Source of the DNA: Candidatus Binatia bacterium
GTDB taxonomy: Bacteria; Desulfobacterota; Binatia; UBA12015
Reading direction: 5' to 3'
NCBI GenBank assembly: GCA_036563615.1
Contig: DATCMB010000022.1
Location: forward strand, 541,001-605,000
Length of the DNA stretch: 64,000 bases
In this document: piece after piece, positions 7,500 to 16,980 of the stretch
Position numbering within the stretch: the stretch's first letter is position 1
Layout: each line of letters opens with the position of its first letter
Program-made: the position numbers and the translations under genes
Notes under the pieces: model-generated
What the model was told of the DNA's origin: nothing
Database searches by the model: none
What the model saw: the letters and a program-made list of their open reading frames with translations, nothing else

Positions 7500-9413
7500 T
7501 CAACCCACAAGTCTGCGCAGGGGCTCGGTAGCGCCCGTGCTCTGTGCGATCCGGTCGTGCCAGGCCTGGAACATGAGAAGCGTCCAGATGTCGCGGCTGT
7601 GATCCCGCTCCCGACGCTCGTGGGCCTCGATCAGCGCCTGCACCGGCTCCGGACGGAAGAGCCCGGTCGCCTTGATGCGCGACGGTGCGAGGGTGTCGCG
7701 CACGAGCGAGCGCAGCGGCCCGGTCAGCCAGCTCGGGATCGGGACGTTGAAGCCTTGCTTGGGCCCCTTGGCGGTCTGCTGCGGGAGGACGTCCTTCATC
7801 GCTTCGCGCAGCAGGACCTTGGTCTTGAGGCCCTTCATCTTGAGGCGGCTCGGGATCGAGGCGACCGTCTCGACCAGCGGGTGGTCGAGCAGCGGGACGC
7901 GGCCCTCGAGGGAGGTCGCCATCGTCATGCGGTCGGCCTTGACCAGCATGTCGCCCTCGAGGCCGATGTGCGTGTCGATCGCGAGCAGCCGCGCGAGCAG
8001 GTCGTTCGGCTCGATGCGCGCGGCCACCTGGTGGTAGAGGCGCACGGTCGGCTCGAGCGTCTCGTCGAGCTCGCGGTAGAGCGCCCGCTTCGCCGGCTCG
8101 TCGAAGATCGCCTTCCACGAGAAGTGCGCCTCGATGTCGTTGCGCGTCGCGCCGGCGACGAAGCGCTTCGCCATGTAGTCGAAGCTCACCTTGCCGTGTG
8201 ACACCGGCAGACGGTTCGCGGTCCACGCGGCGAGCGCGCGCAGCGGTCCGGGGACGGCGCGCCGGTAGACGCCGGCGAGCCGCGTCGCGGCGTAGGTCTT
8301 GTAGCCGGCGAAGACCTCGTCGCCGCCCTCGCCGGTCAGCGCGACCGTGACGTGACGCCGTGCGAGACGCGACACGCAGAGCACCGGGATCGCGGACGAG
8401 TCGGCGTACGGCTCGTCGAACGACTGCACGAGCTCCGGGATCAGGGCGACGGCGTCGGGCGTGACGATCAGCTCATGGTGCTCGGTCTCGAAGTGACGCG
8501 CCGCCTCGCGCGCGCGGTCGAGCTCGCTGAAGCTCTTCTCCGCGAAGCCGATCGAGAAGGTCTTCAGCGTGCCGCTGTGGTGGCGCCGCATGCAGGCGAC
8601 GAGCGTCGCCGAGTCGACGCCGCCCGAGAGGAAGACGCCGAGCGGCACGTCGGCGACGAGGTGGCTGCGGACTGCGTCGTCGACGCGCTCGCGGACCGCC
8701 TCGATCGCGTCCTGCACCGTGCGGAAGCGCGGATCCGGCTCGTACGACAGCTCCCAGTAGCGCTCGATCCGCACGTTGCCGCGCTCCGCGATCAGCATCG
8801 TGCCGGGCATGAGCTTGCGCGCAGCTTTGAAGATCGTCGCCGGCGCGGGGACGTAGGTCAGGCTCAGGTAGTCGTGCAGTGCTTGACGGTCGATCGTGCG
8901 GTCGAGGCCGACCGCGAGCAGGCTCTTGAGCTCGGAGCCGAACAGCAGCCGGCCGTTGCCGATGCTGTAGTAGAGCGGCTTGATGCCGAGCCGATCGCGC
9001 GCGACCACGAGGCGGCGGTTCTCCGCGTCCCAGAGCGCGTACGCGAACATGCCGCGCAGCTTCTCGACGCCGCGGATGCCGTACTCTTCGTAGAGGTGAA
9101 CGATGGTCTCGGTGTCGGAGTTCGTCTTGAAGCGGTGGCCGCGCTGCTCGAGGTCCTTGCGCAGCTCGCGGTAGTTGTAGATCTCGCCGTTGAAGACCAC
9201 CGACACCTTGCCGTCCTCGTTGCTGATCGGCTGCTGACCGCCGCCGAGGTCGATGATCGACAGGCGGCGCATGCCCATCGCGAGCGGTCCGTCGACCAGG
9301 AAGCCCTGATCGTCAGGGCCGCGGTGGGTGATGACGTCGCACATGAGCTGCGCAATCGTCCGCGTGGCGAGGACGCCCTGCTCGAGCGAGAGGAATCCGG
9401 CAATGCCGCACAT
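7500..9413 (-). CDS. asnB: Asparagine-synthase-type glutamine amidotransferase
   Basis: This protein has 637 residues. It has an N-terminal class II glutaminase domain with nucleophile Cys2 (MCGIAGF) and RGPDD at 31-35, then an ATP-pyrophosphatase synthetase domain with SGGVDS at 263-268. It uses glutamine nitrogen to amidate a carboxylate. In exosortase-type exopolysaccharide loci, proteins of this build are common and are thought to amidate uronic-acid or other acidic residues of the polymer rather than free aspartate. The start is fixed because the catalytic Cys must be residue 2. It lies 18 nt after the deacetylase gene in the operon. Confidence 0.92.
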   Translation of the reverse strand: MCGIAGFLSLEQGVLATRTIAQLMCDVITHRGPDDQGFLVDGPLAMGMRRLSIIDLGGGQQPISNEDGKVSVVFNGEIYNYRELRKDLEQRGHRFKTNSDTETIVHLYEEYGIRGVEKLRGMFAYALWDAENRRLVVARDRLGIKPLYYSIGNGRLLFGSELKSLLAVGLDRTIDRQALHDYLSLTYVPAPATIFKAARKLMPGTMLIAERGNVRIERYWELSYEPDPRFRTVQDAIEAVRERVDDAVRSHLVADVPLGVFLSGGVDSATLVACMRRHHSGTLKTFSIGFAEKSFSELDRAREAARHFETEHHELIVTPDAVALIPELVQSFDEPYADSSAIPVLCVSRLARRHVTVALTGEGGDEVFAGYKTYAATRLAGVYRRAVPGPLRALAAWTANRLPVSHGKVSFDYMAKRFVAGATRNDIEAHFSWKAIFDEPAKRALYRELDETLEPTVRLYHQVAARIEPNDLLARLLAIDTHIGLEGDMLVKADRMTMATSLEGRVPLLDHPLVETVASIPSRLKMKGLKTKVLLREAMKDVLPQQTAKGPKQGFNVPIPSWLTGPLRSLVRDTLAPSRIKATGLFRPEPVQALIEAHERRERDHSRDIWTLLMFQAWHDRIAQSTGATEPLRRLVG

Positions 9414-9431
9414 GGGTTCGTATCCTTGGGG

Positions 9432-10259
9432 TCAGGCGTAGGAGCGCGCGCCGCCGCCGAGACGCTGGCGGGCGGCGTGCAGCACGTCGAAGCTGCCGTC
9501 GAGCTTGTGCGCGAAGTCGCGCAGCGTGTCGTCGTAGGCGATGAACGTTCGCCGCAGGCTGTACGGGTGCGTGTCGGGCGTGACGCAGCCGGGCATGGTC
9601 GTGCAAGCCAGACGGAAGCCCGCCTCGCGCACCGCGCGCTTGACGCCGTCGTCGAACGCGCCGCGCGGGTAGCAGAAGGTCTCGACCGGCGTGCCCGTGC
9701 GCTCGGCGATCAGATCGCGCGAGCCCTCGATCTCGCGGCGCAGCTCGTCTGCGTCGAGCCCGGTCAGCTCTCGGTGGGTGAGCGTGTGGGCGCCGAACTC
9801 GATGCCCTCGCGCTGCATCTCGGCGACCTGCTTCCAGTCGAGCGGCCGCAACCCGCGGCGGTCGCGCAGCACCGGCAGCTCGTCGCCGCCGATGTAGCCG
9901 GCGGCGAGAAAGACCGTCGCCGGCAGGCTGTGCTTGACGAGGACGGGGAGGGCGTTCGTGTAGTTGTCGGCGAAGCCGTCGTCGAAGGTGATCGCTACCG
10001 TGCGCTCGGGAAACGGGCGGTGCTCGTCGAGGTGCGCGCGCAGGCTCGCGAAAGGCACCACGTTGAAGCCCTCGCGGCGCAGCCACGCCATCTGCTCGGC
10101 GAACGCGCGCGGCGTGACGCACGAGCGGTGCTGCTCGTCGTCGATGCGGTGGTAGTAGATCACGCGCGCCGTGCCCTTGCGCGCCGGCTTGACGCGGCGG
10201 ACGAGGTGGACCGCCTCGCTCGCCAGGCGACGCGCGCCACGCTCGACCAGCGAGCGCAT
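9432..10259 (-). CDS. Polysaccharide deacetylase (NodB-type)
   Basis: This protein has 275 residues. The NodB fold is shown by TFDDG (residues 91-95) and the metal-binding HxxxH at 158-162 (HTLTH), followed by CYPRG. No signal peptide is seen, so it is probably cytosolic or acts at the inner face. It would remove N- or O-acetyl groups from a sugar or lipid-linked intermediate. The ATG at 10259 shares its A with the stop of the preceding glycosyltransferase (TGATG), which supports this start over a longer frame. It is one of three NodB-type proteins in the locus. Confidence 0.9.
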   Translation of the reverse strand: MRSLVERGARRLASEAVHLVRRVKPARKGTARVIYYHRIDDEQHRSCVTPRAFAEQMAWLRREGFNVVPFASLRAHLDEHRPFPERTVAITFDDGFADNYTNALPVLVKHSLPATVFLAAGYIGGDELPVLRDRRGLRPLDWKQVAEMQREGIEFGAHTLTHRELTGLDADELRREIEGSRDLIAERTGTPVETFCYPRGAFDDGVKRAVREAGFRLACTTMPGCVTPDTHPYSLRRTFIAYDDTLRDFAHKLDGSFDVLHAARQRLGGGARSYA

Positions 10260-11461
10260 CAGGCGCGGCCCTCCGCTGCGGCGCGCAGCATGCCCTCGAG
10301 CTGCGAGACCGTCTGGCGCATGTCGAACTTCTCGGCGACGCGGCGGCGTCCTTCCTCGGCCATGCGCGCGGCCTCGGCCGGGTCGTCGAGCAGGCGGGTG
10401 ATCGCGTCGGCCAGCGCCAGGGGATCGCGCTCGGGAACGAAGAGCCCGCTGCGCCCGTGCTCGATCAGCTCGCCGAGCGACGGCAGCTCCGTGCAGACGA
10501 CGGGTGTGCCGGCCGCGAGGCCCTCGATCAGGATGTTCGGGATCCCGAAGTGGTCCTCGTGGTGCGCGGGCAGGGCGACCACGGCGGCGCGGTGGTAGGC
10601 CGGAATGACCTCCTCCTGCGGCAAGTAGCCCGGCATCAGCACGCGGTCCTCGAGCCGTAGCGAGCGGATCAGACGCTCGAGCGCCTCGCGCTCCTCGCCG
10701 TCGCCGATGATCTCGAGCTCGACGTCCCGTCCGCGGTCGCGCAGGATGCCGACCGCGCGGATCAGGTCGTCGATGCCCTTGCACTTGCGCAGGGTGCCGA
10801 CCGTCAAGATGCGCTTCGCGATCCGCGGCGTCCCGTTGCGCGCGAAGCGCCCGAGGTCGACGCCGTGGTAGACCGTGCGGATGCTCGAGGCGCGCTTGGG
10901 CGCGATCTGCGCGAGATACCCACGGTTGTAGTCGGTGCAGGTGACGACGAAGCGCGCGGCGTCGATCTTCTCGCGCAGCATCGCGTGGTGCACGAAGATG
11001 TCGGTCGCGTGGCCGGAGAAGCTGTACGGGATGCCGGTCAGACGCGAGATCAGCAGCGCCGCCGTCCCGGGGTAGGTCGCCCAGTTGGCGTGCACGTGAC
11101 GCACGCCGCGACGCTGCATGTCGCGCGCGAAGGCGAGCGCCTGCGGCACGATCGCGACCGACTTCGCGAGCGCACCAGGCATCGACCGGTGGCCCCAGAC
11201 GATGTGCGCGAGCGCCGCCGCCGTCGTGCCCGGCTTCGACAGCGCGACGCGTCCGGCGGTGGCGACGAGCTGTGTCGGGCGCGGCGGGTAGACCACGCGC
11301 TCGAGCAGCGGCCGCGCGTCGGCGTGCACCTTCCAGCCGCGCGGCGGGTGCAGCAGCGAGTAGATCGCGAAGTCGAGCCCGCGCTCGTGGAGTCCCAGCA
11401 GCTCGCGCAGGAAGTACGCGTCGACCTGGCGTGGGAACTGATTGACGACGAAGGCCAGCAT
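10259..11461 (-). CDS. GT-B glycosyltransferase (family 4 type)
   Basis: This 400-residue protein starts directly with the first Rossmann strand (MLAFVVNQFP), which sets the start at 11461, one nucleotide after the previous stop. The C-terminal half carries the E-x7-E nucleotide-sugar site (EGLAAGTPVVCTELPS) and the HEDHFGIPN segment typical of exopolysaccharide glycosyltransferases such as WcaL-like enzymes. It would add one sugar to the lipid-linked repeat unit on the cytoplasmic face. Donor and linkage cannot be read from the sequence. Confidence 0.9.
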   Translation of the reverse strand: MLAFVVNQFPRQVDAYFLRELLGLHERGLDFAIYSLLHPPRGWKVHADARPLLERVVYPPRPTQLVATAGRVALSKPGTTAAALAHIVWGHRSMPGALAKSVAIVPQALAFARDMQRRGVRHVHANWATYPGTAALLISRLTGIPYSFSGHATDIFVHHAMLREKIDAARFVVTCTDYNRGYLAQIAPKRASSIRTVYHGVDLGRFARNGTPRIAKRILTVGTLRKCKGIDDLIRAVGILRDRGRDVELEIIGDGEEREALERLIRSLRLEDRVLMPGYLPQEEVIPAYHRAAVVALPAHHEDHFGIPNILIEGLAAGTPVVCTELPSLGELIEHGRSGLFVPERDPLALADAITRLLDDPAEAARMAEEGRRRVAEKFDMRQTVSQLEGMLRAAAEGRA

Positions 11462-11462
11462 G

Positions 11463-12698
11463 TCAGGCTGCGGCGCGGTCTCCCGCGCCGACGAGGGCGA
11501 GATAGAGTTGCTCCGTGCGCTCGACCATCGAACGCACCGAGAAGACGTTGTCCGCACGCTTGCGTCCGGCGGCGCCCATCGACGCGATCAGCTCGCGCGA
11601 CGAGGCGACGCGGGCGAGCGCTTCGGCGAGCTCGTTCGGACGGCGCGGCGGCACGAGGAAGCCCGTCTCGCCGTCGACGATCACCTCGGCGTTGCCGCCG
11701 ACGTCGGTCGCGACCACCGGCTTGCCGGCCGCCATCGACTCGAGCACGGTGTTCGAGAGCCCTTCCTTGACCGACGACAGCACCGAGATGTCGACGCTCT
11801 GCAGCCACTCGGCGGAGTCGGTGCGGAAGCCCGTGAAGTGTACGCGGTCGCCGAGGCCGAGCTCGCTCGCGAGACGCTGCATGCGCGCCTGCTCGCTGCC
11901 GTCGCCGATGATCACGAGGTGCAGGTTCGGGACGCGGTCGCTGATCAGCGCGAACGCGTGCAGCAGCGTTGCGTGGTCCTTCGCCGGCTCGACGCGCGCG
12001 ACGCAGCCGGCGAGCACGACGTCGTCGCCGACGCCGAGCTCACGGCGCCGCACGCGCGGATCGCACGGCGTCTTGAAGCGATCGAAGTTGACGCCGTTGT
12101 AGATGGTCACGACCTTGTCCGGCGAGAGCCCGCCGCGCTCGAGCAGGTACTGCCGCACGGCCTCCGAGTTCGCGATGATGCGATCGGTCGAGCGCGCGAG
12201 GAAGCGTCCGATCACGCGCTTGTAGGTCTCTTCCCAGATGTCGACGTTGCGCTCGGACGCGAAGAGCCAGGGCACGCCGGCGATGCGGGCTGCGACGCGT
12301 GCCCAGGTGTTCGCGGTCCACAGGTAGGTCTGCACGATGTCGAAGCGCTCGCGCCGCATCAGGTTGGCGAGGCGCAGGACGAGTCCGGGGTCGGCCTTGA
12401 GGCGCTTCGGCTCGTGCAGCACCGGCACGCCGAGCGCCTCGATCTCCTGCGCCTTGCGGCCGTGGCGGAAGCAGCACACGTACGGCTCGAAGCGGTCGCG
12501 ATCGATCCGCCGGACGATCTCGAGGATCTGCTGCTCGGTGCCGCCGATGTCGAGCTCGTCGATGACGAACAGGATGCGCAGTCTGCTCATGCCCTCTTCG
12601 CGGACGGACGACTTCGTGGGCGCGCCGTCGCGCGTTCGCAGCGGCAGGACCTTGCCCGGCCCACCGCGACGCTTCGCAGTGTTCTCGCGCTCGTTCAT
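11463..12698 (-). CDS. GT-B glycosyltransferase (family 4 type)
   Basis: This 411-residue protein has a classical first strand (LRILFVIDELDIGGTEQQIL), a PSERNVDIW-type central segment and an E-x7-E donor site (EGLSNTVLESMAAGKPV). It is likely a retaining cytosolic glycosyltransferase of repeat-unit assembly. Two starts are possible. The ATG at 12698 has GGAG at a 6-nt spacing but gives a 36-residue basic, non-conserved extension. The ATG at 12590 lies just before the conserved core but its GAGG is too close. I keep the longer form. It is followed after 1 nt by the next glycosyltransferase gene. Confidence 0.9.
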   Translation of the reverse strand: MNERENTAKRRGGPGKVLPLRTRDGAPTKSSVREEGMSRLRILFVIDELDIGGTEQQILEIVRRIDRDRFEPYVCCFRHGRKAQEIEALGVPVLHEPKRLKADPGLVLRLANLMRRERFDIVQTYLWTANTWARVAARIAGVPWLFASERNVDIWEETYKRVIGRFLARSTDRIIANSEAVRQYLLERGGLSPDKVVTIYNGVNFDRFKTPCDPRVRRRELGVGDDVVLAGCVARVEPAKDHATLLHAFALISDRVPNLHLVIIGDGSEQARMQRLASELGLGDRVHFTGFRTDSAEWLQSVDISVLSSVKEGLSNTVLESMAAGKPVVATDVGGNAEVIVDGETGFLVPPRRPNELAEALARVASSRELIASMGAAGRKRADNVFSVRSMVERTEQLYLALVGAGDRAAA

Positions 12699-12779
12699 AC
12701 GGCTCCGGTCGGTGCAGAGGGAAGCGGGTTTGCGCGAAACGCGCGCTCGGCGCCCGGGAATCGGCGCCCCGGGAGAGAT

Positions 12780-13760
12780 TCAGCTGGTGCTGGACGACGC
12801 GTTCACCATGCTGCGGACGCCGGTTCGGAGGTCGATCGCCGGCTTCCAGCCGAGGGCCTCGCGCGCGCGCGTGGTGTCGTAGCGCAGGCTCTCGGTCGCC
12901 CGCTTGAGCTTGTAGCGCGTGAGCGGGAGACGCCGGCGGGTGAGCTTGCCGACCACCTCGCAGGCGAGCGCCACCGGCCAGAGCGCCGCGGGCGGCACGA
13001 ACGTCGGCCGCACCGGGACGCCCGACGCCGCGAGCAGCTCGAGGTACTCGCCCTGGCGCGCCGGCTCGTCGACCACGTTGTATGCCGCACCGTGCTCGCC
13101 CTTCTGGGCGGCGAGCACGATCGCGTCGCAGACGTTGTCGACGTGCGCGAGCGGCAGCAGCGCGTCGCGCCGACCGACGACGACACGGCGCCCCTTGCCG
13201 CGCGGCACCGGGAACTGCAGGCGCGCGATGAACGGCGGGGCGTCCGGTCCGTAGAGAATCCCCGGACGCACGATAACGACCTTCATGCCGGAGCGCGGCT
13301 GGAAGCTGCGCACGAGGCGGTCGGCCTCGGCCTTCGACCAGGCGTAGTGGCCGCGCTCCTCGATCGCCGGGTCGAGCGGCGTGCTCTCGACGATCGCGCC
13401 GTTCTGGCTTGCGCCGAAGATGCCGATCGAGCTCACGTGCACGAAGCAGCGCACGCCGGCTGCGTCGGCCGCCTCGAGCAGCGTCCGCACGGCCTCGACG
13501 TTGTCGCGCGCGAACGCCGCGCGGTCGCCGCTGCCGCTGACGCGGGCGGCGGTGTGGTAGACGGTGTCGACGCCCGCCATGGCGCGCGCCACGGTGTCGG
13601 GCTCGTGGATCTCGCCCCAAACGACCTCGCGTACCTCGCGCGGGATGCGGCGCAGATCGGTGCCGGGACGGACGATCGCGCGCAGCTCGCGTCCCTCGCG
13701 CGCGAGGCGCGCGGCGAGGCGGCTGCCGAGAAATCCGGTGGCGCCGGTCAGGAGGTCCAT
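12780..13760 (-). CDS. NAD-dependent epimerase/dehydratase (extended SDR)
   Basis: This protein has 326 residues. It has a Rossmann glycine motif GATGFLGSR at residues 6-14, a serine pair at 110-111 and the YxxxK pair Tyr139/Lys143, so the active site looks complete. It would epimerise, dehydrate or reduce a nucleotide-sugar or similar donor. GGAGGG lies 6 nt before the ATG at 13760. The gene overlaps the preceding Gfo/Idh/MocA gene by 13 nt. Proximity to the dehydrogenase, radical SAM and formyltransferase genes suggests synthesis of a modified sugar. Confidence 0.9.
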   Translation of the reverse strand: MDLLTGATGFLGSRLAARLAREGRELRAIVRPGTDLRRIPREVREVVWGEIHEPDTVARAMAGVDTVYHTAARVSGSGDRAAFARDNVEAVRTLLEAADAAGVRCFVHVSSIGIFGASQNGAIVESTPLDPAIEERGHYAWSKAEADRLVRSFQPRSGMKVVIVRPGILYGPDAPPFIARLQFPVPRGKGRRVVVGRRDALLPLAHVDNVCDAIVLAAQKGEHGAAYNVVDEPARQGEYLELLAASGVPVRPTFVPPAALWPVALACEVVGKLTRRRLPLTRYKLKRATESLRYDTTRAREALGWKPAIDLRTGVRSMVNASSSTS

Positions 13761-14863
13761 GCGGTCCCTCCTTGCTCGACGCCGGTGCGCGCCTGCGCGG
13801 CGGCGCTCGTCGTCAGCTGGTGCTGGATGTCGGCGAGCAAGGCGACGACCTCGCGTCCCTCCCGCGCGTCGACCGGCGGCGGCGTGCCTTCGTCGAGGCT
13901 GCGGTAGAAGCGCCGGATCGTCTCCCCGATGCCGGGGTAGAGCTTCATGCGTCGCGTCGCGACCTTGATCGCGTTGCCGACCGCCGCGCTCACGAGCTGT
14001 GCCGCCGGATCGAAGTTCTGCATGAGCTTCGCGACGAGCTTTGGCAGCTTGCGGTTGCGCTCGAGGAGCACGGTCATCGTGTTGAGATTGACGCGGAGCG
14101 TGGCCTTCGTGCCGAACACGTTGAGGTGGTTCAGATACGGCTGGCTCTTCATCGAGAAGGCGACGAAGCCGAAGCGGTTCTGACCCTCCAGCATCACGCG
14201 GATCTCGCCGATCAGCGCCTCGCCCGGAGCGAGCGGCTGCCCCGCGACCTGGATGCGCTCGATCGGACCGAGGAAGTTCGCGACCAGGTAGAGCGGGTGC
14301 GGGCCGAGGTTCCAGAGCGGCGCGAACGGATCGGCGATGCTCCAGTGCGTCTTGCCGTTGCCGGTCGCGCCGAGCTCGACCATGTTGACGCCCTGGTGCG
14401 CCTCGACCGAGACCACCTCGCCGATCGCGCCGCTGTCGACGAGCGCGCGGGCGCGGCGGATCACCGGGTCGAAGAGCCGGTTGTGGTCGACGCACAGACG
14501 CCGGCCACGCTCGCGCGCGACCTGGATCATGCGGTCGCACTCGGCGACGGTCATCGCCATCGGCTTCTCGACGAGGACGTTGGCGCCGCCTTCCATCGCG
14601 GCGATCGCCAGCGCCGCGTGCGTCGACGGCGGCGTGACGACGTGCACGATGTTCGGCTCGGTGGCGCGCATCATCTCGCCGACGTTCGTGAAGAACGCCG
14701 GCACGTTCTTGTCGCGCGCGAACTGCTCGGCGCGCGTCGCGTCGGCGTCGCACACCGCCACGATGGAAGCGTTCTTCACGCCGCGCGCGAAGCCGAGGTG
14801 GGTGGCCGCGATGCGTCCCGCGCCGATCAGCGCGACGCGATGCTGTCTCTTGGGTGTGCTCAT
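13748..14863 (-). CDS. Gfo/Idh/MocA-family sugar dehydrogenase
   Basis: This protein has 371 residues. It has an N-terminal NAD(P)-binding motif GAGRIAATH (from residue 14) and the family signature EKPMAMT with Lys100, then the substrate domain. Members oxidise or reduce a hydroxyl or keto group on sugars, for example the C3 of a UDP-sugar before amino transfer. It is followed directly by the epimerase gene with a 13-nt overlap, so the two probably work in one pathway. No aminotransferase or acyltransferase is visible next to it, so the final product is unknown. Confidence 0.9.
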   Translation of the reverse strand: MSTPKRQHRVALIGAGRIAATHLGFARGVKNASIVAVCDADATRAEQFARDKNVPAFFTNVGEMMRATEPNIVHVVTPPSTHAALAIAAMEGGANVLVEKPMAMTVAECDRMIQVARERGRRLCVDHNRLFDPVIRRARALVDSGAIGEVVSVEAHQGVNMVELGATGNGKTHWSIADPFAPLWNLGPHPLYLVANFLGPIERIQVAGQPLAPGEALIGEIRVMLEGQNRFGFVAFSMKSQPYLNHLNVFGTKATLRVNLNTMTVLLERNRKLPKLVAKLMQNFDPAAQLVSAAVGNAIKVATRRMKLYPGIGETIRRFYRSLDEGTPPPVDAREGREVVALLADIQHQLTTSAAAQARTGVEQGGTAWTS

Positions 14864-14897
14864 GCGATGAAGACGAAGGGGAAGAAGGTCATCGAGT

Positions 14898-16097
14898 TCA
14901 GCCGAGCGTCGGAAGGTACTTCCAGAACTCGTTGTTCAGGGCGCAGCACTTGGCGCACTTCGGGAACAGCCGGCGCTTCTTCAGCGCGCGACGGAAGGTC
15001 TGGTAGGCCTCGTTGTTCCAGATGTCGATCACGCTCTGCTCGCGGACGTTGCCGAAGGCGACGTCGATCGAGCACGAGTAGACGTCCCCGTACGGGCTGA
15101 TGCGGAACGTCTTCCATGGGTAGAAGCACTTCTCGACGAAGGCGTACTCGTCGTCGAGGAAGCGGCGCTCCATCTCCTCCGGGGTCTTGAGCGGCGGACC
15201 GAAGCCGATCGGAATTCCGTACTGCTCGCTCTTGGCGATCGCCTTTTGCGACTCCTCGTAGAGGATCTGCCCGTTCACCTGACGGAGGTACATCGGCAGG
15301 TCCTGGTCCTCCTCCTTGCGGTGCACGGGGAGGGGGACGAGCTGCTCCGTCTCACGGTTGTGCTCGGGCGTGGTGTAGAACATGTAGTCGAAGTCGACCG
15401 AGTCGACGCCGGTGTCCTTCAGCCAGTCGAGCACCTCGCTGTAGCGGTGCTGGTTCAGCGCCGAGATCGTCACCGTGATGCCGATCTTCGGACGCTTGAC
15501 GCCGAGCTCCTTCTTGGCCTGCTGGATGTTGCGGATGCCCTCGAGCAGGCGGCGGAAGCTGCCCTTGCCGCGACGGATCTCGTCGTGCAGGTCGTCCGGA
15601 CCGTCGATCGAGATCGACAGCGCGTGCGGACGCAGCGAGACGAGGCGGCGCGCCTCGTCGGGACGCAGGAACCAGCCGTTGGTATTGACGCAGAGGTGGA
15701 TCGGCGTGCGCGTGATGTGCTCGATGATCTCGAACACGTCCTTGCGTAGGAAGACTTCACCACCGGTGATGGTCATGTCCTGCACGCCCATCTTGGCGAT
15801 GTCGTCGATGACCCTCTTGACCTCTTCGGTGGTCAGCTCGTGGCTCTGCCGGTCCTTGATGTAATCGTGGTGCGTCTTGTCGTGCATCATCCGCGGGATG
15901 TCGAGCGGACACATCTGGCACGACAGGTTGCAGCGCAGCGTGAGCTCGAAGGTCACCGACTGCGGCGTCCAGGCCTTCCCGTTCCCGATCGTGTACGGGA
16001 TCCAGTACTTGTAGGCCTTGAGGTTGCTCTTGGTGAGCCCGCGGTCGCGGAGCCAGCCCTTGACCTCGTCGAGGACCGTGTTCTCGTCGTTGTTCAT
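14898..16097 (-). CDS. Radical SAM/SPASM protein
   Basis: This protein has 399 residues. The radical SAM cluster motif is C56-x3-C60-x2-C63 (LRCNLSCQMC), followed by a GGE motif (ITGGEVFLRKD). The C-terminus has SPASM-like cysteines (CFYPWKTF, YSCSID, CAKCC) for auxiliary iron-sulfur clusters. Such enzymes cleave S-adenosylmethionine to start radical chemistry on peptides, sugars or lipids. Its place among polysaccharide genes, between the formyltransferase and the sugar dehydrogenase, suggests modification of a sugar or of a lipid-carrier intermediate. The substrate is unknown. Confidence 0.9.
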   Translation of the reverse strand: MNNDENTVLDEVKGWLRDRGLTKSNLKAYKYWIPYTIGNGKAWTPQSVTFELTLRCNLSCQMCPLDIPRMMHDKTHHDYIKDRQSHELTTEEVKRVIDDIAKMGVQDMTITGGEVFLRKDVFEIIEHITRTPIHLCVNTNGWFLRPDEARRLVSLRPHALSISIDGPDDLHDEIRRGKGSFRRLLEGIRNIQQAKKELGVKRPKIGITVTISALNQHRYSEVLDWLKDTGVDSVDFDYMFYTTPEHNRETEQLVPLPVHRKEEDQDLPMYLRQVNGQILYEESQKAIAKSEQYGIPIGFGPPLKTPEEMERRFLDDEYAFVEKCFYPWKTFRISPYGDVYSCSIDVAFGNVREQSVIDIWNNEAYQTFRRALKKRRLFPKCAKCCALNNEFWKYLPTLG

Positions 16098-16160
16098 CTT
16101 TCGGGGCTCCAGGTGCTGTGGGATGACGTTGCTCGTGCGATGCCGCGTGGCGGAGCCGGG

Positions 16161-16949
16161 CTAGAGGAAGCGCCGGCCCTGCTGTCGTAGCCGCAGGCCG
16201 TCCGCGCGGGTCGGAAAGGAGAAGTAGGTCGCCTGCGAGCGATCGTTGGGCAGCGTCGAAGCCGAGCCTTGCTCGAGGCGGTCGATCGCCTCGACCAGCA
16301 GGCGCGCTCCGACCGCCTTGGTCTTGCGGATGAGGCTGTCCTGGGTGTCGTCGGGCTCGATGGGCACGCGCTCCTGCAGCAGGATCGGTCCGTCGTCGAG
16401 CTCCTCGTTCATGAAGTGCACCGTCGCCCCGGTTTCCTTCTCGCCGTTGGCGAGCACCCAGAAGCTCGGCAGGCGGCCGCGGTAGCGCGGCAGCAGGGCG
16501 CCGTGGACGTTGATGCAGCCGAGCCGGGGCAGGGCGAGGAGATCGCGCTTGAACTTCTGGCTCGCGTTGATCGAGATCACGAGGTCGAGGTTCAGCCGCC
16601 GCAGCTGCTCGAGATACTCTTTGGAATTGACGTTGGACGTTTCGATGCGCGGCAGCTTGTGGTGCTCGGCGACCGCCGCGACCGAGTAGAAGTTCGGCAG
16701 CGGCACCGCGCGACCTACGAGCCCGAGCCCGCGCCGGAAGGCGTAGCGGACCGACTGACGGAGGAACTGGCTCGGGCCGTACAGCGCCAGGTGGTCGCGC
16801 AGCGTCGACATCCAGGTCTGCTTCGGCATGAGCGTCGGCAGGATCGTGATGCCGACGATGTTCGACCGCCGATGGCGCAGCACCGTGTGCACGAACTGCG
16901 GCAGGTAGAGGCAGTCTTCCTGCGTGATGATGAAGGCACGTAGCGACAT
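16161..16949 (-). CDS. Formyltransferase-family protein
   Basis: This 262-residue protein has the methionyl-tRNA/sugar formyltransferase core. The catalytic Asn147 and His149 sit in INVHGALLPRYRG, and the Asp of DDGPIL is near residue 186. It probably uses N10-formyltetrahydrofolate to formylate an amino sugar, as VioF or ArnA-type enzymes do. The start at 16949 avoids overlap with the upstream gene and has AGAGGA about 10 nt upstream. A longer frame from 17018 begins with non-conserved residues. It is not the housekeeping Fmt, since the tRNA-binding C-terminal domain is missing. Confidence 0.85.
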   Translation of the reverse strand: MSLRAFIITQEDCLYLPQFVHTVLRHRRSNIVGITILPTLMPKQTWMSTLRDHLALYGPSQFLRQSVRYAFRRGLGLVGRAVPLPNFYSVAAVAEHHKLPRIETSNVNSKEYLEQLRRLNLDLVISINASQKFKRDLLALPRLGCINVHGALLPRYRGRLPSFWVLANGEKETGATVHFMNEELDDGPILLQERVPIEPDDTQDSLIRKTKAVGARLLVEAIDRLEQGSASTLPNDRSQATYFSFPTRADGLRLRQQGRRFL

Positions 16950-16980
16950 GAGCTTTGATCCTCTTTCGGGGCCCGTCACC

